Of a stretch of 34,106 bases of DNA, positions 1-8,537 are shown one piece after another. The position numbers were made by a program, and so were the translations under genes. The notes under the pieces were generated by a model. That model made no database searches and was not told the origin of the DNA. It saw only the letters and a program-made list of their open reading frames with translations. Source of the stretch: DUEN01 sp024277095. Its GTDB lineage: Bacteria; Chloroflexota; Anaerolineae; DUEN01. The stretch covers positions 1 to 34,106 of the forward strand of contig JAJRVX010000480.1 in NCBI GenBank assembly GCA_024277095.1, read 5' to 3'. Every line of letters starts with the position of its first letter. Position 1 is the stretch's first letter.

Positions 1-450
1 GATCTCCCCGGCGGACAGGATCAGGATCAACACGTAGAGAGGGCCGAATCCAAAGGGCACCCACAGGACGCCCCGCAATCCCGGGCTGTATAACGCCGCG
101 CGCAGCGCCAGCGGGCCATACAGGAGGTAGAGGGGACTGGCCAGGCCGCCATAACGTCCGATCAGAGATGAGGCATACAGGACATCCACCAGGTAGGCGG
201 CCCACAGCAGCGGGACCACAGCGCGAGGTTCCCCATCCCGGAGGACCAGGGCCCACGTCATCCCCACGGCAAAGGCCGCAAAGGCCAGGAACTCCGGCGG
301 CAGCCCCCCGGCAAAGGGCTGGCTCGGCCCCAGCGCGGCCATCACCAGGCCCAGCAGGACCAGCCCCCACCGGGCGGGAACCCCGATTCGGCGTTCGTTG
401 GCCAGGGCGGCCTCCAACATCTCGGACCGTTCCACGTCACGCATCCTCAT
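1..450 (-). CDS. N-terminal part of a multi-pass membrane protein (runs off the left edge)
   Basis: Translating the minus strand from the ATG at 450 gives an uninterrupted frame of 150 residues to the window edge. It begins with a short charged cytosolic-looking stretch (MRMRDVERSEML), then several hydrophobic segments at roughly residues 29-47, 54-70, 76-90 and 130-146, broken by short polar loops. Its ATG shares one base with the TGA of the upstream gene (TGATG), so translational coupling is likely; a second in-frame ATG lies at 444. The arrangement resembles the membrane sensor region at the front of some histidine kinases or adenylate cyclases, but no catalytic domain lies inside the window and I do not recognise the family. 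It is the last visible member of the minus-strand envelope cluster. What is seen is only a membrane-protein N-terminus; a kinase identity would be a guess. Confidence 0.6.
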   Translation of the reverse strand, partial: MRMRDVERSEMLEAALANERRIGVPARWGLVLLGLVMAALGPSQPFAGGLPPEFLAFAAFAVGMTWALVLRDGEPRAVVPLLWAAYLVDVLYASSLIGRYGGLASPLYLLYGPLALRAALYSPGLRGVLWVPFGFGPLYVLILILSAGEI

Positions 451-1823
451 CACCGGGGCTTCGGGGTGGGCAAGGCCGTCGGCGAGGCGACGGGCGTGGG
501 CGAAGATCCCCCCATCTCCCCTTCCGAGCCGCCATCCCCCGGCGCAGCGACGTCCGAATGTCCCTCTTCAGCCCCTTGGACGACCGTCGGCGGCGCTTCC
601 GCCGGCGGAGGCTCAGGCGTAAACGTCGCCGTCGGGGGGGGGGTGAGCGTGGGCGTGGCGGTAGGCGTGGGCGTCGGCGATGCCGTTGGCGTCGGCGTGG
701 AGGTGGGGGTCGCCGTGGGCGTGGCGGTGGGCGTGGGCGTCGGCGTCCACGTAGGCGTCGGCGTGGAGGTGGGAGTTGGAGTGGGCACCGGCGGGGAGAC
801 GGAACGCACCCAGACCCCCGCCTGGGTCCCCACATAGACGCGTGCCCGGTCCACGCCGGACACGCTCACCGTCCAGGCCCGGCTACCCCCCGGGCGATGC
901 GCCATCGCCTCCCAATGCTCGCCGCCATCCACGCTTTGCAGGACGCGGCCGTCATCCACCACGGCGTAGATCACCTGGGCCAACAGCCGATCGACCGCCA
1001 GCGAGACGACGGCCCTTCCCACAGGCAACGGCAGGGAACGCCAGCGATGCCCGTTGTCCCCGCTCCGGTAGATTCCCCGCTTCCCCACCAGATACACGGT
1101 CCGCCCATCGCTGGCCGGCACCACCAGGGTAAACGCATCCCGGGGAAGCCCCTGACCCCGCTCCCAGCTCAGCCCGCCATTCCCGCTCAGCCACAAGGCC
1201 GGGTCCGTGGTGACCGCGTACAGGGTGTGGGGCTCATCCCATCCCACGGCCAGCGCCACCACGTCGCCCTCCCCGGGCGCGCTGAGCTCGCTCCAGCTCG
1301 TCCCCCCATCCCGGCTGGTCCAATAGCGCCTCCCGCCGGCGATGTACACGTGATCCGGGCTGAGCGGGGCGATGGCCAGATGCTCGGCCCCCGTGGGCAA
1401 CAGGATGCCATTCTGCCACGTCGATCCGCTATCCAGGGAGCGATAGATGGCGGTATGCTCCCCCCAGGAGGCCAACGCGTACACGACGCGCCCCTGCGCC
1501 GGCGCCGCCTGCCAGGTCACAAGCCGGGCGCGCCCCAACCCATCGCGGGGCCACCCGCCCTCAATGCGAACCCAGGACGCCCCACCGTCCAGGGTCCGCC
1601 ACAGGCCCGGCCCGGCCTCGGCATAGATCAAGGCGAGTCCCTCACTCCCCTCAGCCTGCACCCGCCTCACCTGATGCCCGCGCAGGCCCAATGACCGCCA
1701 GCCATCCGCCTGACCACGAGCCCCCCAGGGCCACGCCATCAGCGGCAGCAAGAACACGATCACTCCCACCAATAACCGGTAGGGAAGGGGAGACAGACGA
1801 TCCCAAAGCCTCATGATCCTCAC
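450..1823 (-). CDS. Secreted BNR/sialidase-type repeat protein with Pro-Thr-rich C-terminal tail
   Basis: The product (457 residues) starts with a signal peptide (hydrophobic core VGVIVFLLPLMAWPWG, cleavage likely near GARGQA). Residues about 45-345 carry repeated BNR/Asp-box-like units, visible as SLDSGSTWQN, SRDGGTSWSE, SGNGGLSWER, SGDNGHRWRS and SVDGGEHWEA, which form a beta-propeller of the kind found in sialidases and YCF48-like proteins. Sialidase catalytic arginines are not evident, so binding or scaffolding is as likely as enzymatic activity. Residues about 345-410 are almost pure PT/ATPT repeats, followed by an acidic Gly/Ser tail ending in PTPKPR. There is no C-terminal membrane anchor. 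It starts one base after the upstream TPR gene stops: GTG at 1823, or ATG at 1814, which has GAGG just ahead of it. It appears co-transcribed with the other envelope genes. Function unknown. Confidence 0.8.
   Translation of the reverse strand: MRIMRLWDRLSPLPYRLLVGVIVFLLPLMAWPWGARGQADGWRSLGLRGHQVRRVQAEGSEGLALIYAEAGPGLWRTLDGGASWVRIEGGWPRDGLGRARLVTWQAAPAQGRVVYALASWGEHTAIYRSLDSGSTWQNGILLPTGAEHLAIAPLSPDHVYIAGGRRYWTSRDGGTSWSELSAPGEGDVVALAVGWDEPHTLYAVTTDPALWLSGNGGLSWERGQGLPRDAFTLVVPASDGRTVYLVGKRGIYRSGDNGHRWRSLPLPVGRAVVSLAVDRLLAQVIYAVVDDGRVLQSVDGGEHWEAMAHRPGGSRAWTVSVSGVDRARVYVGTQAGVWVRSVSPPVPTPTPTSTPTPTWTPTPTPTATPTATPTSTPTPTASPTPTPTATPTLTPPPTATFTPEPPPAEAPPTVVQGAEEGHSDVAAPGDGGSEGEMGGSSPTPVASPTALPTPKPR
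600..790. repeat. Low-complexity tract, hexanucleotide-like GTGGGC/GTCGGC units coding a Pro-Thr linker
   Basis: On the plus strand this tract is a run of degenerate six-base units (GTGGGC, GTCGGC, GTAGGC, GTGGCG). Read on the minus strand it encodes the Thr-Pro linker of the BNR protein. Because the unit is a multiple of three, slippage would change linker length without breaking the frame. Shorter tracts of the same kind lie at about 1860-1950 and 2170-2215 inside the TPR gene. Confidence 0.85.
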
Positions 1824-1824
1824 T

Positions 1825-3519
1825 TTAACGCAAGGGAGTCGGCGTCGCAGTGGGTTTGCGCGGCCGCTCGCGCTCCTTCGGCGGCGGTGGCGGAGGAGTG
1901 GGCGTCGCCGCGGGCGTGGGCGTCGGCGTGGGAGTTGGCGTAGGAGGAAGGACCAGCGCCTCCGGCACCGTCGCCACGGGGACGTTCAGGCCCACCAAGC
2001 GGGAGCTGACCCATCCCTCCTGTTGATCGTTGACGCAGCAAATCAACAGCCAATCCCCCACAGGCGTCCGGGCGACCACCTGGAGCACATCGTCCAGCCT
2101 CACCTGGCTGATGACGTCGAACTCGGTGCCGGGACCCGCTCGCACGTTGAGGACCTGCACGCGCACGACGGCGACCGGGGTGGGTGTGGGCGTCGGGGTC
2201 GGCGTGGCGATGGCCAGCTCCACCGCCTTCAGGCCCTCCTCCGCCGGCCCCCGATCGGCTACGTTGAGGCTGAGCGCGGCCTCATACACCTCTCGCGCGC
2301 CCTCCGGGTCCCCGCGCGCCAGCGCCTGCTCGCCCATCTTCACCAGCGTGGTGAACAACAACTCCATCGCCCGACCGCTTGCGTAGTCCGGCTTCTCCGC
2401 CAACAGCGACTCCAGGCGAGCCCGGGCGTCCACCAGGTCGCCCCGCTCGAAGGCCAGTTGCGCCTCCAGGTAGATGGAGCTCAGACGACGCGCCTCGGCC
2501 GCCTGCACGTTGCGGGGATGGATCCGGAGCGCGCTGCCGAAGCGCTCGATCGCCCGCCGGGTGGCTTCGCTTCCCGCCCCCGGTTGCGAGATCAGGGCCC
2601 ACCCATCGTTCAGGTAACAGACGAACAGGAACTCCTGCACGGCATCCCGCCGGAACCCGGGGTCCTGCTGCTCGATCTGTTCAAAGCGGGCCAGCGCCCC
2701 CGCCCAGTCCCCCAGATCGTACAGGCGCACCCCCTCCGTGTAGAGGCGATCCAGCTCCTGTCGGCGGGCGACGAACGCGGCCTGTTGGGCCGCATCCGCG
2801 TAGTTCGGATCTACCGCCAGGATGGCGGAGAGATGCGCCGCGGCCGCGTCCCAATCCTCCGCCAGGATGGCCGCCGTGGCCTTGCGGTAGCGCTCGGCCA
2901 GCGCCTGCAAACGCTCCGCACGCGCCAGGCCAGCCTGGGCTTCAGGATCGTCCGGAGCCAGCTCGACCAGTTGGGCAAAGGCTTCCCGGGCACCCTCGTA
3001 ATCGCCCAGCGCCAGGCGGGATTGCCCCCGGTTGTACAGCTCCTGTAGCTGAGCCTGACGCCCACCTCCCGTCCAGGAACCCAGGCGCCCCTGGGACCAG
3101 GCCACCCCGATCACCGTCACCGCGGCCACCAGGAAGAGCACCAGGATCCGAAACAACCAGCGCGGGCGAGCGGCGGGTGGGGCCGGCTCGGCGATCGGAC
3201 GCCGCTCCGGGGCCTCCTCCTGTTCCAACAGCTCCAGCTGGATGAACCAGCGAACCTCGTCCAACAGGGGAGCCAGCCCCTGCCGATCCGGCTGGATCTC
3301 CTGCAGGCGCGTGAAATACTCCAACGCGGCCCGCCACTCCCGACGTTGGTAGTGGGCCATCCCGCGCTGGTACAGGAAGTCAGGCAGGTCTTGTCCCTTC
3401 AGGGCTGCGCGACGCGCATCGGAGGTGCCGTCGACATCGGGCTTTTGCGAGCTCCCCAGCCGGACGTCGAGGGAATCCTCCGGCGCATCCGCCCGCAGCG
3501 TGGGATCCTGATCAGGCAT
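1825..3519 (-). CDS. Membrane-anchored TPR protein with extracellular SH3b domain and Pro-Thr linkers
   Basis: The product is about 564 residues. The N-terminal 110 residues contain a TPR-like pair (LYQRGMAHYQRREWRAALEY) on the presumed cytosolic side. A single membrane helix (WLFRILVLFLVAAVTVIGVAW, about 121-141) follows, then a long series of TPR motifs (for example YNRGQSRLALGDYEGAREAF and YTEGVRLYDLGDWAGALARF) to about residue 440. A Pro-Thr linker leads to a bacterial SH3 domain (VLNVRAGPGTEFDVI ... DWLLICC ... GWVSSRLVGL, about 455-515), followed by another Pro-Thr segment and a basic end. The layout suggests a surface scaffold that binds partners through TPRs and wall polymers or peptides through SH3b; that role is inferred. 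ATG at 3519 is taken as the start; GTG at 3525 is an alternative. It lies 32 bases behind the Ig-module gene and one base ahead of the BNR gene, so an operon is likely. Confidence 0.85.
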   Translation of the reverse strand: MPDQDPTLRADAPEDSLDVRLGSSQKPDVDGTSDARRAALKGQDLPDFLYQRGMAHYQRREWRAALEYFTRLQEIQPDRQGLAPLLDEVRWFIQLELLEQEEAPERRPIAEPAPPAARPRWLFRILVLFLVAAVTVIGVAWSQGRLGSWTGGGRQAQLQELYNRGQSRLALGDYEGAREAFAQLVELAPDDPEAQAGLARAERLQALAERYRKATAAILAEDWDAAAAHLSAILAVDPNYADAAQQAAFVARRQELDRLYTEGVRLYDLGDWAGALARFEQIEQQDPGFRRDAVQEFLFVCYLNDGWALISQPGAGSEATRRAIERFGSALRIHPRNVQAAEARRLSSIYLEAQLAFERGDLVDARARLESLLAEKPDYASGRAMELLFTTLVKMGEQALARGDPEGAREVYEAALSLNVADRGPAEEGLKAVELAIATPTPTPTPTPVAVVRVQVLNVRAGPGTEFDVISQVRLDDVLQVVARTPVGDWLLICCVNDQQEGWVSSRLVGLNVPVATVPEALVLPPTPTPTPTPTPAATPTPPPPPPKERERPRKPTATPTPLR

Positions 3520-3551
3520 ATACACCCATCATCCCGGCCCATCGGCGACGA

Positions 3552-6500
3552 TTATCGTATGCCAGCCTGCAAAGTGGATCTGGCCGGTGTCGTCGCCTTG
3601 GTCGGCGCAGACGTGCCACCACCGCTGAGCGCGGGCAGGTAGACATGAGGACGCCTGGCCCAGCCCAGCACCTTGACATCGTCCACCAGAGTCCATGTGT
3701 TGAGAAGGTTGTCCCACCGGTTATGATTGCTCAGCCGGATGGTCACCGTACGCCCGGCGAATCGGCTGAGGTCGATCACCGCATACTTCCACCCCAGATC
3801 CATCAGCTCGCCGTACTTCTGCGTGGGATTGCCATCCCGCAGGACCAGATGCTCCTTCTCGCCATCCACGATGGTCACTTCAAACGTGTCGTAATAACGC
3901 TTCCGATTCTCACTGTACATGACGTCATAGGTAAAGATATGATACCACAAGGACAGGCGAGGGCGAGCCACCCACGCGGGGATCGTGATGGTCTGAGAGA
4001 TCATCGCCGCGCCCACCGGCACACATCCCGGAGGCGTCGCGCACCCGGGGTTGACCGGCGTCACGGTGCGCTCATAATCCGGCGTGCCCAGACGAACGGC
4101 CTGGCTCTTCAAGCCGGAAGGATCCTCCACGGGCAACACCGCCCGCTCCAACGCTCCTCCCGTCTGCCATCCCGTGAAGAGGGATTCGAACCCGCCGTTC
4201 ACCACGCTGTCCACCGCGACCCACCGCGGCGTGGAGTACTCGGACACGTGACCCGCCACATCCCGGGCCCGCACACGGAAGGCGTACAGCCGTCCCCGTC
4301 TGCCCTGAAACGGGGCGGACTTTTCCTTTGTATCGGCCTGCCAGTCCTTCCACACCCCGTTCAGGCCATCCCGCCACTGCACGTCATAGCTGACCAGCCC
4401 GGAGCCCCCTCCCATGTCCCAGCCCATCCAGACGACCGTGAAATCGGGATCGGGGGCGTACCCTCCGGGCTCGGCGATCCGGGCGGCGGGCGGCTGCCGA
4501 TCCACGCGCACGGTGATCTCCTGCACGGGCTCCTGGTTCCCGGCCACGTCCTGCGCGTACACGCGCACCCGGTACACCCCATCCTCCGTCAGGGTGAACG
4601 TCGTGTCTGTCATCCAGGCCCCCGAGTTCACCTGATGGTAAATGGCCGCGACGCCGGAGGTACTGTCCGTGGCGGTCAACCGCACGGTCACCGGCGAGGT
4701 ATACCATCCGTCCTGCCCCATGACGCCGTCCAGTGCAATTGTCGTCGACGGCGGAGTGCCATCATACCAGAAGGCCCGCGGGAGCAACACCGCCGTGGAG
4801 GGATCGTCATTCCCTGCCACATCCCGCAGCCAGACGTACACATCATGCTGGCCCTCGGACGGGACGCGAATATGCTGCACGGCGCCGCTCCCGGTGAAGA
4901 ACTCCCCATCCCCCGGGGCCCGAGGAGGCCCGCCAAAGCGGACGTAAGCTCCCGCCACGCCTGAGACGTCCAGCGGGCTCTGCCAGGAGAGCGAGAAGTC
5001 GTTCACGGTGCTCCACCCCTGGGGGGCGTACGTCAGGTTCAGGGGCGAGCCCGGCGGATCGGGGTCCACGCGCACGGTGGTCGTGCGCGTCACCTCCTGA
5101 TTGCCCGCCACGTCCACGGAGCGATAGGCGAGCAGGTGCTTGCCGGGCTCCGTGATCGTATACACCAGCCGGGCGCTCCAGGGCTCATCGTCCAGCCGGC
5201 TGTACGTCTCCGCCACACCCGAGTGCAGGTCGATGGGATTCAGCGTGGCCGTCACGGCGCTTCGATACCAGCCGAACAGACCCGGGAACCCCTCCAGCGA
5301 CAGCGTGGTCACAGGCGGCGACGCGTCAAAGCGCAAAGGGCTGGAGGTCGCGCGCTGCTCGTGATCCACGTTGCCCGCGCCGTCCAGCAGCCAGAGATGC
5401 ACCGGGAACTCCCCCTCGGCCGGAGCGCTCAGCCCGGTGAGCGTGAAGGTGTTGGAGATGAACTGCCCGTCGGTAGGGCCATCGGGCACCTCGCCGATCT
5501 TGTAGTACACCCCGGCGATGCCGGAGAGATCGGTCGGGGTCGCCCAGGTGATGGTGAAGGCGTTACGAGACGACCATTCGGACGGGGTGACCTGCACGGC
5601 CTGGGGCGGCGCCGGCGGCCGCGTATCGATCTGCAACAACACCGGATAGCTGGTCTCCACGTTTCCGGCCGCGTCCACCGAGTAGAAGGAGATCTGCCGC
5701 TCGCCATCGCCGACGACCTCAAAGGTCGTGCCGCTTTGCCAATCCCCCTCATCGATCCGATAGAAGGTCTCCACGACGCCGGACCCGGCATCCGTGGGGA
5801 CCAACGTCACCGTCACCGGGGAGACGAACCACTCATCGTCTCCGCGCTCACCCTCGAGCATGTAGGCGGTGGTAGGGGGATGGGCATCGACCGGGACGGT
5901 GATCGTCCGCATGGCCTCCAGGTTCCCTGCCACGTCCTGCCCCTGGAATCGGACCACATGCCGGCCGTCCTCCTGGAACTCGATCCGCCGCCCCAACGAC
6001 CATGGTCCCTCGTCGATCGCGTACCGCACGCCCGCCGGCCCCGAGCCATCATCCGCCACGTCGAACTCCAGGACGGTCTGCTCGCCCGTGTACCAGCCGG
6101 AGGCGCCCATCACCCCGGTGAGGGTGTACACGGTGGACGGCGGCCGGGTATCCACCGCGATGGTGAAGGTGCGCGTCGGCTCCACGTTCCCGGCCACATC
6201 GCGCGCGTACACCTCCAACGAGTGGATCCCTTCCTCATCGACGACCGCCTCCGGATCCGTCCGCCACGTGCCCCTGTCCAGACGATGATAGATCGCCTCC
6301 ACGCCGGAGCTGACGGCGGGATCCCCGTCGGAGGCCTCAAACCGGGCCCGCACGGGGGTGGTGTACCACCCCGCCAGCCCCATCGTACCGCTCAACGCGA
6401 CCTGGGAGGAGGGAGGTGTGCCATCGTACCAGAAGGCATCGATCTCCACGTTGCGCTTCCGGTGATCGGCGTTGCCGGCCGCGTCCCGGAGCCAGACGTA

Positions 6501-7478
6501 AATGGTATGACGGCCATCATGGGGCACGACGATCCCGGTCGCCCGATCCGGCGCATCGGCCGGGAGGCCGTCATCGGGGGCGGACGGCTCGGCGTTCAGC
6601 TTGTAATACGCCCCCACCACGCCCGAGAGATCCTCCGGGATCGCCCACGTCTCCGTGAAGCTGTTCCGATTCGTCCACCCATCGGGCAGGGAGATCAGAT
6701 CGAACGGGGGGAGCGGAGGCGTCCGGTCGACCCGGGCCGTCACGCTGGCGATCTGAGCGGGATCCACATTCCCAACCACATCCTGAAGCCAGACATACAC
6801 CTGGTGCTCGCCATCGCCCGGGATCTGCAGGCCACTCAGGGAGTCCACCCCGGGGAAGAACTGCCCGTCGTCCGGGGCGGCGGGCGGCGCGTCCAGGCGC
6901 ACCCAGGCGCCGGCGATCCCCGAGTCCTCAGCGGGCGGGGTCCAGCTCAGGCTGAACGTGATGGCGTTGGTCCAACCGGCGGGGTCGATCGCCAGGGAGC
7001 CCGGCGGCCCCGGCGGCATGATGTCCACATACAGCGTCGTGGTCGCCACATGGGTGGGATCGGCCTGCCCCATCGCGTCCTGCAGCCAGACGTACACCGG
7101 ATGCGCCCCGTGGGGCACAGGGCCGATATCGGTGATGATGTTCGTCGTGGTCACGAAGGTCCCATCGTCGGCGGCCTTGGGAGGGGTATCCAGCCGATAC
7201 CAGGCGCCCACCACATCCTGATCCTCAGGCGCCAGATCCCACGTCAGGGTGAACATCCGAGTGGCCGTCCACCCGGACGGCGACGCGGCCAGGTTCAGCG
7301 GGGGACCCGGCGGGGGATCCTCCTGCGCCCAGGCGATCTCCGTCAGCCACCCGAGCCCCCATACCAACGCCCCGACCACCAGGGCGGCCACCACCAAGCG
7401 CCCTCCCAGCGGACCGGGCATCAGGCCCAGAAGCCTCGGACGTTGCGCGATCGACCTCACAGCAGCTCTCCACCTCAT
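3552..7478 (-). CDS. Very large secreted protein built from two kinds of repeated Ig-like module, with a jelly-roll-like C-terminal domain
   Basis: The product is about 1308 residues. After a basic N-terminus and a hydrophobic signal segment (VVAALVVGALVWGLGWL) with likely cleavage near AWAQ, ten modules of 80-100 residues follow. Type A (GWT..N.F..TW ... SGIAGA ... VYVWLRDAAGN) occurs five times, starting near 55, 153, 254, 623 and 806. Type B (GWY.SPV ... SGV ... DVAGN.E) occurs five times, near 356, 440, 530, 721 and 908; it resembles OmpL47-type/Big domains. An FN3-like domain (about 994-1090) and a domain starting NGGFESLFTGWQTGG (about 1093-1270), like a carbohydrate- or MAM-type jelly roll, follow. 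The tail contains RPHVYLPAL and then 25 more residues. No catalytic motif is visible, so adhesion or surface-layer work is likely. Starts: ATG at 7478 lacks a ribosome site, while GTG at 7460 has GGTGGAG ahead of it and may be the true start. Confidence 0.85.
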   Translation of the reverse strand: MRWRAAVRSIAQRPRLLGLMPGPLGGRLVVAALVVGALVWGLGWLTEIAWAQEDPPPGPPLNLAASPSGWTATRMFTLTWDLAPEDQDVVGAWYRLDTPPKAADDGTFVTTTNIITDIGPVPHGAHPVYVWLQDAMGQADPTHVATTTLYVDIMPPGPPGSLAIDPAGWTNAITFSLSWTPPAEDSGIAGAWVRLDAPPAAPDDGQFFPGVDSLSGLQIPGDGEHQVYVWLQDVVGNVDPAQIASVTARVDRTPPLPPFDLISLPDGWTNRNSFTETWAIPEDLSGVVGAYYKLNAEPSAPDDGLPADAPDRATGIVVPHDGRHTIYVWLRDAAGNADHRKRNVEIDAFWYDGTPPSSQVALSGTMGLAGWYTTPVRARFEASDGDPAVSSGVEAIYHRLDRGTWRTDPEAVVDEEGIHSLEVYARDVAGNVEPTRTFTIAVDTRPPSTVYTLTGVMGASGWYTGEQTVLEFDVADDGSGPAGVRYAIDEGPWSLGRRIEFQEDGRHVVRFQGQDVAGNLEAMRTITVPVDAHPPTTAYMLEGERGDDEWFVSPVTVTLVPTDAGSGVVETFYRIDEGDWQSGTTFEVVGDGERQISFYSVDAAGNVETSYPVLLQIDTRPPAPPQAVQVTPSEWSSRNAFTITWATPTDLSGIAGVYYKIGEVPDGPTDGQFISNTFTLTGLSAPAEGEFPVHLWLLDGAGNVDHEQRATSSPLRFDASPPVTTLSLEGFPGLFGWYRSAVTATLNPIDLHSGVAETYSRLDDEPWSARLVYTITEPGKHLLAYRSVDVAGNQEVTRTTTVRVDPDPPGSPLNLTYAPQGWSTVNDFSLSWQSPLDVSGVAGAYVRFGGPPRAPGDGEFFTGSGAVQHIRVPSEGQHDVYVWLRDVAGNDDPSTAVLLPRAFWYDGTPPSTTIALDGVMGQDGWYTSPVTVRLTATDSTSGVAAIYHQVNSGAWMTDTTFTLTEDGVYRVRVYAQDVAGNQEPVQEITVRVDRQPPAARIAEPGGYAPDPDFTVVWMGWDMGGGSGLVSYDVQWRDGLNGVWKDWQADTKEKSAPFQGRRGRLYAFRVRARDVAGHVSEYSTPRWVAVDSVVNGGFESLFTGWQTGGALERAVLPVEDPSGLKSQAVRLGTPDYERTVTPVNPGCATPPGCVPVGAAMISQTITIPAWVARPRLSLWYHIFTYDVMYSENRKRYYDTFEVTIVDGEKEHLVLRDGNPTQKYGELMDLGWKYAVIDLSRFAGRTVTIRLSNHNRWDNLLNTWTLVDDVKVLGWARRPHVYLPALSGGGTSAPTKATTPARSTLQAGIR

Positions 7479-7502
7479 CGCCAGGGGTAACGAACACAAA
7501 CG

Positions 7503-7532
7503 ATTCTAGCACACACAACATCTAGTGGGCAA
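7503..7532 (-). promoter_or_regulatory. Putative sigma70-type promoter for the envelope cluster
   Basis: On the minus strand TTGCCC (7532-7527) and TAGAAT (7508-7503) are 18 bases apart. They would start transcription near 7496, just ahead of the large Ig-module gene. A small inverted repeat (GTGGG-CAAC-CCCAC, 7525-7538) overlaps the -35 box and could be an operator. The call rests on sequence resemblance only. Confidence 0.45.
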
Positions 7533-7564
7533 CCCCACCTCAGTCCACTAAATGTTCACCCGCA

Positions 7565-7656
7565 CGGGGGAGGCCCCCCGCGATCACATCCCGGGATGGC
7601 CCGGGAGCCTGTCTCCACTTCGTACATAACGCAAGGGGACTCATAGCTGAGCCCCC
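7565..7656 (-). terminator. Three consecutive hairpins downstream of the response regulator gene
   Basis: Between the regulator stop (7709) and the next promoter there are three inverted repeats: 7635-7643/7648-7656 (GGGGACTCA pairing with TGAGCCCCC, one G-U pair), 7589-7595/7600-7606 (TCCCGGG/CCCGGGA) and 7565-7570/7575-7580 (CGGGGG/CCCCCG). None has a good T-run, so termination may be Rho-dependent or the stems may protect the 3' end of the regulator mRNA. Confidence 0.45.
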
Positions 7657-7708
7657 TCGATAACCCTCAAAGACCGACTTCCGCCTGACCGACCCGCCGT
7701 GATCCGTT

Positions 7709-8395
7709 CTAATCCGGTTCGAACTTATAGCCGACACCTCGGGCGGTGATGAGATACCGGGGGTGCTCCCGGCTCGGCTCGATCTTGGCGCGCAGCCGAC
7801 GCATGTACACGGCCACCTGATTGGAATACCCCTCGTAGCCATATCCCCACACATGATTCAGGATCTGCTCATGGCTGAGGATACGACCCGCATTTCGAGC
7901 CAGCGTGTACAACAGCCGAAACTCAATGGGAGTCAGATCCACCTCACGGCCGTCGGGCAACGTCACGCGGTTGGTCACCGGGTCCAGGCGGAAACGCCCC
8001 ACCTCCAGGACGGCATGGGGCTCGCCAAGGCCGCCCCCCTCCACCCGCCGCATCACCGCGCGCACGCGCGCCAACAGCTCGGCGGGCTCAAACGGCTTGG
8101 GGAGATAGTCATCGGCTCCCAGATCCAGTCCGGCTACCCGATCGGCGGTCTCGCCTTTGGCGGAGAGGAAGATAATGGGGATATCCGTGCGGCGGCGGAT
8201 GCGCTGACACACCTCCAACCCATCCATGTTCGGCATCATCACGTCCAGGATGATCAGGTCCGGAGCTGTCTCATCCACCAGGCGCAACGCATCCAGCCCG
8301 TTGCTGGCCGTCACCACATCATACCCTTCCTCCTGCAAGAGAAAGGAGATCATCTTCACACTAGGCGGATCATCGTCGACGACCAACACCCGCAT
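7709..8395 (-). CDS. OmpR/PhoB-family response regulator (receiver plus winged helix)
   Basis: The product is 228 residues, a normal length for the family. The receiver domain shows the acidic pocket (VVDDDPP), the phospho-acceptor Asp51 in LIILDVMMP, the conserved Ser of FLSAKG and the Lys of YLPKPF. The C-terminal winged helix (about 130-228) has the typical LTPIEFRLLYTLARNAGRILSHEQIL and YMRRLRAKIE ... RGVGYKF patterns, so it should bind direct-repeat DNA as a dimer. ATG at 8395 (MRVLVVDD) is chosen because family members begin here; an in-frame open stretch reaches 8485 but has no homology-like sequence. GGAGGA lies 13 bases upstream. No histidine kinase gene is adjacent, so it is an orphan regulator. 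A pho-box-like repeat at 8802-8822 lies in its upstream region and may serve autoregulation. Confidence 0.93.
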   Translation of the reverse strand: MRVLVVDDDPPSVKMISFLLQEEGYDVVTASNGLDALRLVDETAPDLIILDVMMPNMDGLEVCQRIRRRTDIPIIFLSAKGETADRVAGLDLGADDYLPKPFEPAELLARVRAVMRRVEGGGLGEPHAVLEVGRFRLDPVTNRVTLPDGREVDLTPIEFRLLYTLARNAGRILSHEQILNHVWGYGYEGYSNQVAVYMRRLRAKIEPSREHPRYLITARGVGYKFEPD

Positions 8396-8537
8396 GGGCT
8401 GAACCGCGTCCTCCGTGGATAGTTGGGCCACATCCGGCCACCGATCGCCGCCATTATACCATCCGGGGGTACAGTCCGCAAACAATTGCAGTGATCCGCT
8501 CCTCCTTGCAGCGCTATGTGCGCTCCGATCACGTCAC

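Noticed and set aside
600..790. CRISPR-like array
   Set aside because: The units are six bases with no spacers, and they code for a Pro-Thr linker.
168..1694. Long open frame (508 codons) on the plus strand antisense to the BNR gene
   Set aside because: It is Arg/Pro/Gly-rich with no domain-like sequence. High GC content and the repeat tract keep the opposite strand open.
3552..3640. Frameshift at the end of the Ig-module gene that would put the Leu-Pro tail at the terminus
   Set aside because: The 25 extra residues are in frame and no homopolymer or compensating frame is evident, so a sequencing error cannot be argued from the sequence alone.
8396..8485. N-terminal extension of the first response regulator
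   Set aside because: The added 30 residues have no receiver-domain similarity, and the family start MRVLVVDD coincides with an ATG at 8395.
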